Shown: positions 7,247 to 14,081 of the stretch, piece by piece
How the letters are laid out: each line of letters begins with the position of its first letter
Position numbering within the stretch: the stretch's first letter is position 1
NCBI GenBank assembly: GCA_002471195.1
Contig: DKPN01000044.1
Span: forward strand, 1-14,081
Direction of reading: 5' to 3'
Length of the DNA: 14,081 nt
Source of the DNA: Bacteroides sp. UBA7333
GTDB taxonomy: Bacteria > Bacteroidota > Bacteroidia > Bacteroidales > Bacteroidaceae
Notes under the pieces: generated by a model
Told to the model about the DNA's origin: nothing
What the model saw: only the letters and a program-made list of their open reading frames with translations
Database searches by the model: none
Made by a program: the position numbers and the translations under genes

Positions 7247-7279
7247 CAAATATAAACAAAAACAAGTATCTTTGTTCAA
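7247..7279 (-). promoter_or_regulatory. Putative promoter of the NSS transporter operon
   Basis: On the minus strand a -7 box TATATTTG (7254 to 7247) matches TAnnTTTG. A TTG (7279 to 7277) lies 22 bases upstream as a candidate -33 box. The start codon is about 50 bases downstream. The region is shared with the divergent VanZ promoter. Confidence 0.5.
7267..7274 (+). promoter_or_regulatory. Putative VanZ promoter, -7 box
   Basis: TATCTTTG is a perfect match to the -7 consensus and ends 25 bases before the VanZ ATG at 7300. The nearest upstream TTG (7240-7242 area) leaves a 24-base spacer, longer than ideal. The box lies inside the spacer of the opposite-strand transporter promoter. Confidence 0.5.
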
Positions 7280-7299
7280 AAGATGTAATTTATTAGATT

Positions 7300-7719
7300 A
7301 TGCTATATTATATTCGCAAATATCCAGTTTCTTTAATAATTATTGCAATTATTCTATACCTTTCATTCTATCATCCTAGTTCGGATAGTCTACCCAAAAT
7401 TCCGCATTTTGATAAATTGGCACATTTCTGCATGTATGGCGGATTATCGGGTATGTTGTGGTTAGAGTTTCTGTGGAAATATCGCACTCAACAACTACCC
7501 ATGCGACACGTATGGATAGGAGCTTTGTTATGCCCCATTTTATTGAGTGGTTTAATCGAAATATTACAAGATAATTTGACCTATTATAGAGGTGGCGAAT
7601 GGGCCGATTTCTTGGCTAATTGTCTTGGAGCTATCACGGCGAGCCTTATTTCATTTTACATCATCCGACCCTATATCCGTAAAAAAATTTCGAGTGATAA
7701 AAAGAGAAGAAATAGGTAG
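7300..7719 (+). CDS. VanZ-like integral membrane protein
   Basis: This small protein of 139 residues has about four hydrophobic segments (roughly 8-24, 42-57, 71-90 and 105-124) and a basic tail (RKKISSDKKRRNR). The conserved VanZ-family points are present: FDKLAHFCMYGGLS at 37-50 (Asp-Lys...His), the glutamate-glutamine pair in LIEILQ (85-90), and RGGEWADFLANCLGA (97-111). VanZ of the vancomycin-resistance cluster gives low-level teicoplanin resistance, but most chromosomal homologues have no known role, and nothing here indicates antibiotic resistance. It is a single gene, divergent from the transporter and convergent with murF. Confidence 0.87.
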   Translation: MLYYIRKYPVSLIIIAIILYLSFYHPSSDSLPKIPHFDKLAHFCMYGGLSGMLWLEFLWKYRTQQLPMRHVWIGALLCPILLSGLIEILQDNLTYYRGGEWADFLANCLGAITASLISFYIIRPYIRKKISSDKKRRNR

Positions 7720-7833
7720 TTTCCTCCTATGTAAAGCTGTTTTTTTGTCAATAGCCTGAAATGAAATATTTAAAGAGATATAACATTTAGAGATACAATA
7801 GATGTCATGATTGATTTCACAAATAGAAACCTT

Positions 7834-7882
7834 AGATTTTCGATGTAAAATCTTACACTTGTGGTGTAAAGTCTGTGAGTTG
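7834..7882. repeat. Degenerate 21-bp direct repeat with two adjacent inverted repeats
   Basis: GATGTAAAATCTTACACTTG (7842-7861) and GGTGTAAAGTCTGTGAGTTG (7863-7882) match at 14 of 20 positions with a 21-base period. Inverted repeat one is AGATTTT/AAAATCT (7834-7840 and 7847-7853, 6-base loop). Inverted repeat two is TTACAC/GTGTAA (7853-7858 and 7864-7869, 5-base loop). They share one base. The core GATGTAAA recurs once more at 8032-8039. The function is unknown; this may be a decayed copy of an intergenic repeat family. Confidence 0.45.
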
Positions 7883-7966
7883 ATGTTATTATCATAATGA
7901 ATTATAGGACAATAGTTCAGCAAAAGTAAACCCCAAAAACCCTTTTCAGGGCCTTCTCTAACAATC

Positions 7967-8006
7967 AAAAATGAGTGAAGAAACAGTTGCTTCTTCACTC
8001 ATTTTT
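7967..8006. terminator. Bidirectional intrinsic terminator between VanZ and murF
   Basis: Perfect 16-bp arms, AAAAATGAGTGAAGAA (7967-7982) and its complement (7991-8006), flank an 8-base loop. Five A's open one arm and five T's close the other, so each strand ends in a T-run. It lies 117 bases past the murF stop and about 250 bases past the VanZ stop. Confidence 0.85.
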
Positions 8007-8123
8007 AATTGGAACCTAATTCATGATTCACGATGTAAATATAGCAGTTAAAATCAATCTTCCAAAAAACATAACCGCATCTTTGTATTTTTTGAATGAA
8101 TACCGATGAACTATCTACACCAT

Positions 8124-9419
8124 TTAAAGATAGGCTATAACGCTATTTAATTTTATACTGTTCGAACCTTTTATCAATATGGTAAATCCGCTAATGGGTC
8201 GAGCTTCAATATCGGATATAAAATGTTGTACATTGGAATAGGTGGTGTATGAATTAGACAAATGTTGAAATTGCTCGCCAATTAATACCACTTTTTCGAA
8301 TGCTGCAACATCAAGATAATCGATAATCTTTTTATGTTCCTCTTCGCTATCGGCACCCAATTCACGCATATCGCCCAGAACAATCATTTTATGTTCAACA
8401 TCCATCTTCTTAAAATTCTCTAAGGCTGCCATCATACTGGTAGGGTTGGCATTGTATGCATCGACAATCAAGGTGTTTCTTTCGGTTTTCACCAATTGAG
8501 AACGATTATTTTTAGGGATATAATGATTGAGTGCATCGTTGATAGCCTCATCATCTATTTCAAAATAACGTCCTATAGCTACTGCAGCCAATGCATTGGT
8601 GAAGTTGTATTCGCCAATTAAATGGGTCGATACAGAATTGCAATGATCGGTAGTGTGATGCCAATTGAATGTAAGGTAAGGAGAGTTTCCACTCATTTGA
8701 CCCGTTACAAAAAGCGATTCGGCTGTACCATATTGTACCAAGTGCAGACCATGAGCCATATTGGTTAAATACTCATTTTCATGATGTAAAAAAACAATAG
8801 AATTGGGCTTATTGCGTAAATAGTCGTAAAGTTCGCCTTTGGTTTTGATCACTCCTTCGAAAGAGCCAAACCCTTCGAGATGGGCTTTGCCTACATTCGT
8901 AATGATACCAAAATCGGGGTCGGCTATCTGTGCCAACTGTTTTATTTCGCCCGGATGATTGGCTCCCATTTCGATAACAGCCAACTCATGTTCAATGGTG
9001 AGCCGTAGCAATGTTAACGGTACACCAATATGGTTGTTTAAATTGCCTTCGGTATAAAGCACATGATAGTCTTTACTCAAGACTTGTGCTATCAGCTCTT
9101 TCGTCGTTGTTTTGCCATTGGTACCGGTGATGCCGATTACTTTTGTACCCAACTCACGGCGGTGATGTCGGGCAAGCAGCTGAAGTGTTTCGAGACAGTT
9201 ATCAACCAATATATATCTTTCGCTAGGCTCTTTTATAGCCGAAGCCTCATCGACAACTGCATAGGCACATCCCTTTTCAAGGGCATGTTCTGCAAAGAGA
9301 TTTCCATTAAACGAATCGCCTTTAAGGGCAAAGAACAACGAATTTTCGGGACAATTTCTACTGTCGGTAGTTACTGTGCCACAGTTTAAAAACACTTGAT
9401 ATAGAGCCGATATATTCAT
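8124..9419 (-). CDS. murF: UDP-N-acetylmuramoyl-tripeptide--D-alanyl-D-alanine ligase
   Basis: This cytoplasmic ATP-dependent ligase of 431 residues adds D-Ala-D-Ala to UDP-MurNAc-tripeptide, the last cytoplasmic step of the peptidoglycan stem peptide. The N-terminal substrate domain has TTDSR at 17-21. The ATP loop GITGTNGKTTTKE is at 96-108, NNHIGVPLTLL at 128-138, the catalytic glutamate E150 in IEMGANHPGEI, and H180 in GKAHLEGFG. The C-terminal domain shows DAYNANP (320-326) and LGDMRELG (348-355), which distinguish MurF from the other Mur ligases. It is complete at both ends. It stands apart from any dcw cluster and is divergent from folP, with the best-formed promoter of the window (9445-9475). 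Confidence 0.96.
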   Translation of the reverse strand: MNISALYQVFLNCGTVTTDSRNCPENSLFFALKGDSFNGNLFAEHALEKGCAYAVVDEASAIKEPSERYILVDNCLETLQLLARHHRRELGTKVIGITGTNGKTTTKELIAQVLSKDYHVLYTEGNLNNHIGVPLTLLRLTIEHELAVIEMGANHPGEIKQLAQIADPDFGIITNVGKAHLEGFGSFEGVIKTKGELYDYLRNKPNSIVFLHHENEYLTNMAHGLHLVQYGTAESLFVTGQMSGNSPYLTFNWHHTTDHCNSVSTHLIGEYNFTNALAAVAIGRYFEIDDEAINDALNHYIPKNNRSQLVKTERNTLIVDAYNANPTSMMAALENFKKMDVEHKMIVLGDMRELGADSEEEHKKIIDYLDVAAFEKVVLIGEQFQHLSNSYTTYSNVQHFISDIEARPISGFTILIKGSNSIKLNSVIAYL

Positions 9420-9444
9420 GATTATAATTTTTATAAAATCGAAA

Positions 9445-9475
9445 CAAAGTTAGATTTTTATATATACATTTGCAA
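9445..9475 (-). promoter_or_regulatory. Putative murF promoter
   Basis: On the minus strand TTG (9475 to 9473), a 20-base spacer and TAACTTTG (9452 to 9445) fit the Bacteroidetes -33/-7 consensus with ideal spacing. The murF ATG follows 25 bases further on. The spacer contains the -7 box of the divergent folP promoter. Confidence 0.65.
9465..9472 (+). promoter_or_regulatory. Putative folP operon promoter, -7 box
   Basis: TACATTTG matches TAnnTTTG and ends 28 bases before the folP ATG. No TTG lies at the expected -33 distance. The predicted short leader contains a direct repeat of TATATCATT (9481-9489 and 9491-9499) that ends one base before the start codon. Confidence 0.5.
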
Positions 9476-9500
9476 TAATCTATATCATTATATATCATTC

Positions 9501-10355
9501 ATGAAGACAGCTACACCAATTTATATCAATGTTAAAGGACAGCTAATCGATTTATCTACGCCTCATGTTATGGGGATATTAAATTTAACGCCCGATTCAT
9601 TTTATGCCGGTAGTCGCACACAATCAGAAGAACAAATTACTGCACGAGTAAAACAAATCATAGATGAAGGAGGTTCGATGATTGATGTGGGAGCTTATTC
9701 TTCACGCCCCGATGGAGTGGATATAACTCCTATCGAAGAGATACGTAGACTCGATCATGGATTAGAAATCATCAACAAACATTTTCCAAACATAATGACC
9801 TCGGTCGATACCTTCAGAGCCGAAGTAGCCGAACATTGTGTAAAACAACATGGTGTAGGTATTATCAACGATATATCGGGGGGAGAGTTGGATTCAAACA
9901 TGTTTGAAACGGTAGCCCAACTCCAGGTGCCCTATATAATGATGCATATGAGAGGAACTCCTCAAACCATGACGCAACATACTTGCTACGAATGCTTTGT
10001 GAAAGATGTATTTATGTACTTTGCATCGAAAGTAGACAAATTGAAGCAGCTAGGAGTAAATGATATTATACTTGATCCGGGATTTGGATTTGCCAAAACA
10101 TTAGATCAAAATTATGAACTAATGGCGCATCTCGAAGAATTTAAGATATTTGAACTTCCACTACTTGTGGGAATATCACGCAAATCAATGATATACAAGC
10201 TGTTTGAGACAACTCCTGCAGAAGCTTTGAATGGCACTACATCATTAAATACAATTGCTCTTTCGAAAGGAGCTCACATCTTGCGAGTTCATGATGTAAA
10301 AGAAGCTGTTGAAACGGTAAAAATCACAGAGATGATAAATAAATATCAATCGTAA
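9501..10355 (+). CDS. folP: Dihydropteroate synthase
   Basis: This cytoplasmic folate-pathway enzyme of 284 residues joins p-aminobenzoate to dihydropterin pyrophosphate and is the target of sulfonamides. The motifs appear in order: GILNLTPDSF (25-34), loop 2 as GAYSSRPDG (64-72), SVDTF with D103, NDISGG (123-128), LDPGFGFAK (191-199), GISRKSM (224-230) and LRVHDV (261-266). All pterin-contacting residues are present. Loop 2 reads SSRP where E. coli has STRP. Serine at this site looks like ordinary lineage variation rather than a resistance sign. It is the first gene of the likely operon with cdaA (14-base gap). Confidence 0.97.
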   Translation: MKTATPIYINVKGQLIDLSTPHVMGILNLTPDSFYAGSRTQSEEQITARVKQIIDEGGSMIDVGAYSSRPDGVDITPIEEIRRLDHGLEIINKHFPNIMTSVDTFRAEVAEHCVKQHGVGIINDISGGELDSNMFETVAQLQVPYIMMHMRGTPQTMTQHTCYECFVKDVFMYFASKVDKLKQLGVNDIILDPGFGFAKTLDQNYELMAHLEEFKIFELPLLVGISRKSMIYKLFETTPAEALNGTTSLNTIALSKGAHILRVHDVKEAVETVKITEMINKYQS

Positions 10356-10369
10356 AAATTCATCTACCT

Positions 10370-11140
10370 ATGTCGCCTTTTTTTGAATTTGGAATAAAAG
10401 ATATTATCGATATACTATTGGTTGCCTGCCTTCTTTACTATATATATAAGGTAATGAAAGCATCGGGATCGATCAAAGTGTTCTCAGGTATTTTGGTCTT
10501 CATATTATTATGGCTAGTCGTCACTCAGGTATTGGCAATGAAACTATTAGGTTCTATATTCAACACCTTGATGAATGTAGGGGTACTAGCGCTGATAATA
10601 ATCTTTCAGGATGACATTCGACGTTTTTTGTTCACTTTAGGTTCGCATCGACACTTCAATGCTATCGCTCGATTCTTCTCCGGAAAGAAAAAGAAACAGT
10701 ATGAGCACGAAGAAATTATGCCCATTGTAATGGCATGCATCAGTATGAGCAAACAAAAAGAGGGAGCATTGATCGTTATTGAACATAACATTCCACTGTA
10801 TGATGTAATCAGTACCGGAGAGGTTATTAATGCAGATATTAATCAACGGTTGATTGAGAATATATTTTTCAAAAACAGCCCTTTGCACGATGGGGCTATG
10901 ATAATAAACAAAAATAAGATTAAGGCGGCAGGTTGTATTCTCCCTGTGTCGCACGATTTAAATATCCCTAAAGAGCTCGGATTAAGACATAGAGCAGCAC
11001 TGGGGATCTCGCAAGAATCGGATGCGCATGCTATCATCGTATCCGAAGAAACAGGTGCTATTTCGATAGCATATAATGGTAAATTCCATCTTAACCTAAA
11101 TGCAAAAGAGTTGGAGGGAATATTAACGAAAGAGACATAA
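10370..11140 (+). CDS. cdaA: Diadenylate cyclase CdaA (c-di-AMP synthase)
   Basis: This membrane enzyme of 256 residues condenses two ATP into the second messenger c-di-AMP, which controls potassium and osmotic balance and cell-wall homeostasis. Three hydrophobic helices lie at about 12-30, 37-55 and 65-80, followed by FQDDIRRFLFTLG. The catalytic DAC domain (about 115-250) has the DGA motif at 174-176 in PLHDGAMI and the RHR motif at 206-208 in LGLRHRAALG, with VSEETGAIS at 224-232. These are the residues needed for cyclase activity. In Firmicutes cdaA is followed by cdaR and glmM; here folP precedes it and tldD follows after 21 bases, with no YbbR/CdaR gene in the window. c-di-AMP phosphodiesterase and receptors must be elsewhere. 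Confidence 0.95.
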   Translation: MSPFFEFGIKDIIDILLVACLLYYIYKVMKASGSIKVFSGILVFILLWLVVTQVLAMKLLGSIFNTLMNVGVLALIIIFQDDIRRFLFTLGSHRHFNAIARFFSGKKKKQYEHEEIMPIVMACISMSKQKEGALIVIEHNIPLYDVISTGEVINADINQRLIENIFFKNSPLHDGAMIINKNKIKAAGCILPVSHDLNIPKELGLRHRAALGISQESDAHAIIVSEETGAISIAYNGKFHLNLNAKELEGILTKET

Positions 11141-11161
11141 ACAACTATATAATCATATTAC

Positions 11162-12712
11162 ATGGATAGACGATTGTTTTTAAAAGCCGGCGGACTGGCA
11201 ATGCTTGGTTCGTTGACCGGCAATTCTATTCTATCGGCAGCGAGCTCATCGTTGCAAGGTAGCTCACTTAGCAAAAAGCAAAACAGTACTGAATCGACAG
11301 AAGCTGCAATGGCTCATTTCGGAGTAACACCAAGCGATTTACGAAAAGTAATGGCAGCTGCTCTCGATAAAGGGGGCGATTATGCCGATTTATTCTTCGA
11401 ACATACGTTTACCAATGTAACCGGATTAAAAGACGGTGCTGTAAACAACAACAGTTCGTATATCGATTTCGGTATGGGTGTTCGCGTTTTATCGGGCGAC
11501 CAAACCGGATATGCTTATGTTGAAAATGTAACCCTAAATGATATGCTCAATGCAGCCAAAACCGCTGCTGCTATAGCATCGAGTAATAAGAAAACAAAGG
11601 TTGCAAAACTAGTTGAACAACCCATTAAAAAAAATTATTATCCAATCAACTCTTCATGGGAGGAGGTGAGCATCAAAGATAAAATTCCATATCTACAAAA
11701 ACTAAACGACAAGATTTTCGCTCTCGACAAAAGAGTATCAAAAGTCATGGCGAGCCAAAGCGATACCACTTCTCACATTTTATTTTGCAATAGCGAAGGA
11801 GTCATGTATTATGACTATCGCCCAATGGTAACCCTAAGTGCAAGTTGTATTATGGAAGAAAACGGTAAGGTAGAAAATTCATACTCGGCCCGTTCTTACC
11901 GAAAAGGTTTCGATTTTTTGTCGGATGATTTAGTCGACATTTTAGCGAGAGAAGCAGTTGACAATACCTCCATCTTATTTCAAGCCATAAAACCCAAAGG
12001 CGGTGAAATGGCTGTTGTAATGGGAGCCGGAGGTTCAGGAATCCTTTTACATGAAGCAATCGGTCATGCTTTCGAAGCAGACTTCAATCGAATTAACACA
12101 TCTATCTTCTCAGACCAATTAAACAAGAAAATCTGTAACGAACATATTTCTGTCATCGACGATGGTACGATACCATTTAATAGAGGTTCGGTAAACTTCG
12201 ATGATGAAGGGATAGAAGGACAAAAAACATATTTAGTGAAAGATGGGGTTTTAACAAGCTATATCCACGACCGTATCAGTGCCAAACATTATGGAATCGA
12301 ATCAACGGGAAATGGAAGAAGAGAGTCATTCAGAAGTATTCCGATTCCACGCATGCGGGCTACCTATATGGAACCTGGCAACTATAGCGAACAAGATATT
12401 ATCTCTACCGTTAAAAACGGGGTTTATGTCGATCAGTTTACAAATGGCCAAGTACAAATTGGTGCAGGTGATTTTACATTCTTTGTAAAATCGGGTTATT
12501 TAATTGAAGATGGCAAATTAACACAACCTATTAAAGATATCAATATAATAGGAAACGGACCGAAAGCCTTGGCTGATATTACAATGGTGGCCAATAATGA
12601 TAAAATAGACAACGGCACTTGGTCGTGCGGCAAAGACGGACAATCATGTCCGGTGACATGTGGCATGCCTTCTGCTTTAGTGAGCAAACTCACCGTAGGT
12701 GGCGAAAGTTAA
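11162..12712 (+). CDS. tldD: TldD-like metalloprotease subunit with twin-arginine-type leader
   Basis: The protein has 516 residues of the TldD/PmbA (peptidase U62) family. The metal-binding HEAIGH (HExxxH type) is at 297-302 after MGAGGSGILL. The third ligand is probably C489 in TWSCGKDGQSC, matching the conserved C-terminal cysteine of TldD. Two extra cysteines (C496, C500) follow. TldD pairs with TldE/PmbA to make a protease chamber that trims unfolded peptides; E. coli TldD/E matures microcin B17. Unlike the cytosolic E. coli protein, this one starts with MDRRLFLKAGG, then a hydrophobic run to about residue 27 (ILSAAS). This resembles a Tat signal (RRxFLK) and makes it longer than usual. 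The mature domain starts at about residue 50. It lies between cdaA and tldE, with no microcin or antitoxin substrate gene visible. Confidence 0.92.
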   Translation: MDRRLFLKAGGLAMLGSLTGNSILSAASSSLQGSSLSKKQNSTESTEAAMAHFGVTPSDLRKVMAAALDKGGDYADLFFEHTFTNVTGLKDGAVNNNSSYIDFGMGVRVLSGDQTGYAYVENVTLNDMLNAAKTAAAIASSNKKTKVAKLVEQPIKKNYYPINSSWEEVSIKDKIPYLQKLNDKIFALDKRVSKVMASQSDTTSHILFCNSEGVMYYDYRPMVTLSASCIMEENGKVENSYSARSYRKGFDFLSDDLVDILAREAVDNTSILFQAIKPKGGEMAVVMGAGGSGILLHEAIGHAFEADFNRINTSIFSDQLNKKICNEHISVIDDGTIPFNRGSVNFDDEGIEGQKTYLVKDGVLTSYIHDRISAKHYGIESTGNGRRESFRSIPIPRMRATYMEPGNYSEQDIISTVKNGVYVDQFTNGQVQIGAGDFTFFVKSGYLIEDGKLTQPIKDINIIGNGPKALADITMVANNDKIDNGTWSCGKDGQSCPVTCGMPSALVSKLTVGGES

Positions 12713-12734
12713 TGACCTTTAATCGAAAGCACAT

Positions 12735-14054
12735 ATGATATCAGATAAAAATAAACAATTAGCACAATGGGCAATGGATTATGCCCTCAAAAACGGATGT
12801 CAACAAGCAAAAGTTAATCTGTATACCGGTACAAACAGTTCGTTCGAATTGCGCGATGGGAAAATGGATAAACTACAACAAGCTTCCGAAAACGGATTGA
12901 CAATATACATATACGTTGACGGTCGTTATGGCACATACAATACCAACCGTTTAGATAAAAAAGAGTTAGAGACGTTCATTAAAAACGGCATCGATGCTAC
13001 ACGTTATTTAGCCAAAGATGAAGCTCGTACACTTCCGCACGAATCGAGATATTATAAAGGAGGCATGCCCGATTTACAATTGATGGATTCGAAATTCAAC
13101 TCAATACAACCTAACGAAAAAATAGATATCGCCAAAGCTGTTGCCAACGAAGTGTTGGGTAGCAACGATCGCATTATATCGGTTAACTCATCTTTCTACG
13201 ACGGCGATAGTATAGGATATAAGATTGCAAGCAACGGTTTCGAGGGAAATACACAAAGCAGTTGGTATTCGATAATGGCTGATATTGCAATTAAAGGTGA
13301 AGGCGAAGCACGCCCATCGGCCGGTTGGAATGAGTCATCACTCTTTTTCGACACATTAGTTAAACAAGATATAGGCAAAACAGCATTGAAACGTGCGCTT
13401 TCAAAAATAGGACAGCAGAAAATCAAATCGGGCAAATACACGATGGTAGTAGAACCACGTATTGCCAGACAACTCCTAAGTCCAATGATCAATGTGTTGT
13501 ACGGGTCGTCACTTCAACAAAAAAATTCGTTCCTGATGAATAAACTCAATGAGACCATCGCATCCAATAAAATGACGCTAATCGATGAGCCTCATCTTAT
13601 TCAATCATCGGGTGCCCGCTATTTCGATGCCGAAGGAGTGGCTACACAACGTATGCCTATTATCGAAAACGGAACATTGAAAACCTATTTTATAGACACT
13701 TACAATGCTAATAAAATGAATTGCGCACCAACGATTGCCTCTCCATCATTATTGGTTTTAGAAACAGGTAATAGAGATCAAGATGCAATCATAAACGATT
13801 TAACCACAGGCATTTTGATTACCGGTTTCAATGGCGGAAACAGTAACAGTACTACCGGAGATTTTTCGTACGGTGTAGAGGGTTTCCTTATTGAAAATGG
13901 AAAACTAACACAGCCTATATCCGAAATGAATATCACAGGAAACATGCTCAATTTATGGGCCTCATTAATAGAAACAGGCAATGATCCTCGTTTAACATCA
14001 TCATGGAGAATACCAACATTGGTGTTTGAAAATATCAACTTCAGTGGTTTGTAA
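12735..14054 (+). CDS. pmbA: TldE/PmbA-like protease partner subunit
   Basis: The protein has 439 residues of the TldD/PmbA family and is paralogous to the preceding gene, but it lacks the HExxxH metal site; the aligned segment is RQLLSPMINVLYGSS (245-259). Family motifs include SSGARYFDAEGVATQ (291-305), TTGDFSYGVEGFLIENGK (373-390) and QPISEMNITGN (393-403), the last two mirrored in TldD. It is expected to be the structural half of the heterodimeric protease, with catalysis in TldD. The N-terminus (MISDKNKQLAQWAMDYALKN) is an amphipathic helix with no signal sequence, in contrast to its partner. It follows tldD by 22 bases and almost certainly shares its transcript. The gene is complete, and 27 bases of A/T-rich sequence with no resolvable terminator follow to the window end. 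Confidence 0.92.
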   Translation: MISDKNKQLAQWAMDYALKNGCQQAKVNLYTGTNSSFELRDGKMDKLQQASENGLTIYIYVDGRYGTYNTNRLDKKELETFIKNGIDATRYLAKDEARTLPHESRYYKGGMPDLQLMDSKFNSIQPNEKIDIAKAVANEVLGSNDRIISVNSSFYDGDSIGYKIASNGFEGNTQSSWYSIMADIAIKGEGEARPSAGWNESSLFFDTLVKQDIGKTALKRALSKIGQQKIKSGKYTMVVEPRIARQLLSPMINVLYGSSLQQKNSFLMNKLNETIASNKMTLIDEPHLIQSSGARYFDAEGVATQRMPIIENGTLKTYFIDTYNANKMNCAPTIASPSLLVLETGNRDQDAIINDLTTGILITGFNGGNSNSTTGDFSYGVEGFLIENGKLTQPISEMNITGNMLNLWASLIETGNDPRLTSSWRIPTLVFENINFSGL

Positions 14055-14081
14055 ATAAATATATGATAATAAAAAAGTCTC

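Larger units (their letters stand above)
7720..8123. other. Gene-free 404-bp region between convergent genes
   Basis: No credible coding sequence is present on either strand. It holds a T-run at 7740-7746 shortly after VanZ, a degenerate 21-bp repeat with two adjacent inverted repeats around 7834-7882, and a bidirectional hairpin at 7967-8006. A CATCTTTG at 8079-8086 resembles a plus-strand -7 box with one mismatch, but nothing downstream looks transcribed except antisense to murF. I see no terminal inverted repeats or target duplications that would mark an inserted element. Confidence 0.7.

Noticed and set aside
7300..7719. Glycopeptide-resistance determinant
   Set aside because: VanZ-like proteins are widespread in chromosomes, and no vanH/A/X or regulatory genes are nearby.
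7712..7746. Possible VanZ terminator (ATAGG/CCTAT then a T-run)
   Set aside because: The stem is only five base pairs with a 9-base loop, overlaps the stop codon, and is separated from the T-run by nine bases.
7651..7998. Minus-strand open frame of 115 codons overlapping the end of VanZ
   Set aside because: Its start codon lies inside the terminator hairpin arm, it runs through the 21-bp repeat, it overlaps VanZ antisense, and it resembles no protein family.
8111..8133. Inverted repeat CTATC/GATAG near the murF end
   Set aside because: It is short, overlaps the last murF codons, and has a large loop; likely chance.
9690..9720. Sulfonamide-resistant dihydropteroate synthase
   Set aside because: The only difference in loop 2 is a serine at a threonine position, with no insertion; the gene sits in a housekeeping context.
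14055..14081. Left arm of a terminator after tldE
   Set aside because: An A-run followed by GTCTC is suggestive, but the window ends before any complementary arm.

Overview
This window looks like a piece of chromosome from a Bacteroidetes bacterium, most likely of the order Bacteroidales. The evidence is the low G+C composition, core genes with Bacteroidetes-style sequences, and promoter boxes of the Bacteroidetes type (-7 TAnnTTTG, -33 TTG) in front of several genes. I cannot name the genus. The content is mostly housekeeping: twelve protein genes, no insertion sequence, no CRISPR array, and no tRNA or rRNA.

Layout. Positions 1-50 are a perfect 23-bp-stem hairpin, the likely terminator of asd (aspartate-semialdehyde dehydrogenase, minus strand, 65-1072). 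Divergent from asd is a plus-strand run of three close genes (1216-4735): a CPA2-type cation/proton antiporter with a large cytoplasmic C-terminus, a TcdA-like tRNA ct6A dehydratase whose start codon overlaps the antiporter stop, and a LolD/MacB-type ABC ATPase. From 4736 to 4911 there is no gene. This gap carries a Bacteroidetes-type promoter, a near-palindrome between its two boxes, about 95 nt of non-coding sequence with a small stem and a G/T-only stretch, and a textbook intrinsic terminator. I read this as an independent small RNA gene.

On the minus strand follow a membrane-anchored helix-hairpin-helix protein and a sodium/neurotransmitter-symporter-family transporter, five bases apart and probably co-transcribed (transporter first). 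A VanZ-like membrane protein (7300-7719) is divergent from the transporter, and the two candidate -7 boxes lie only 12 bp apart. The 404-bp stretch 7720-8123 holds no gene. It contains two small adjacent inverted repeats in a degenerate 21-bp repeat, and a bidirectional terminator between the convergent VanZ and murF genes.

murF (minus, 8124-9419) is divergent from folP through an 81-bp region with interlocked promoters. folP heads a likely operon folP-cdaA-tldD-tldE (9501-14054): dihydropteroate synthase, the membrane diadenylate cyclase that makes c-di-AMP, and two TldD/PmbA-family metalloprotease subunits. The TldD subunit begins with a twin-arginine-like signal sequence whereas its presumed partner TldE has none.

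The best candidates for something undescribed are the small RNA locus at 4774-4911 and the twin-arginine leader on TldD. The rest is ordinary core genome with some interesting promoter geometry.
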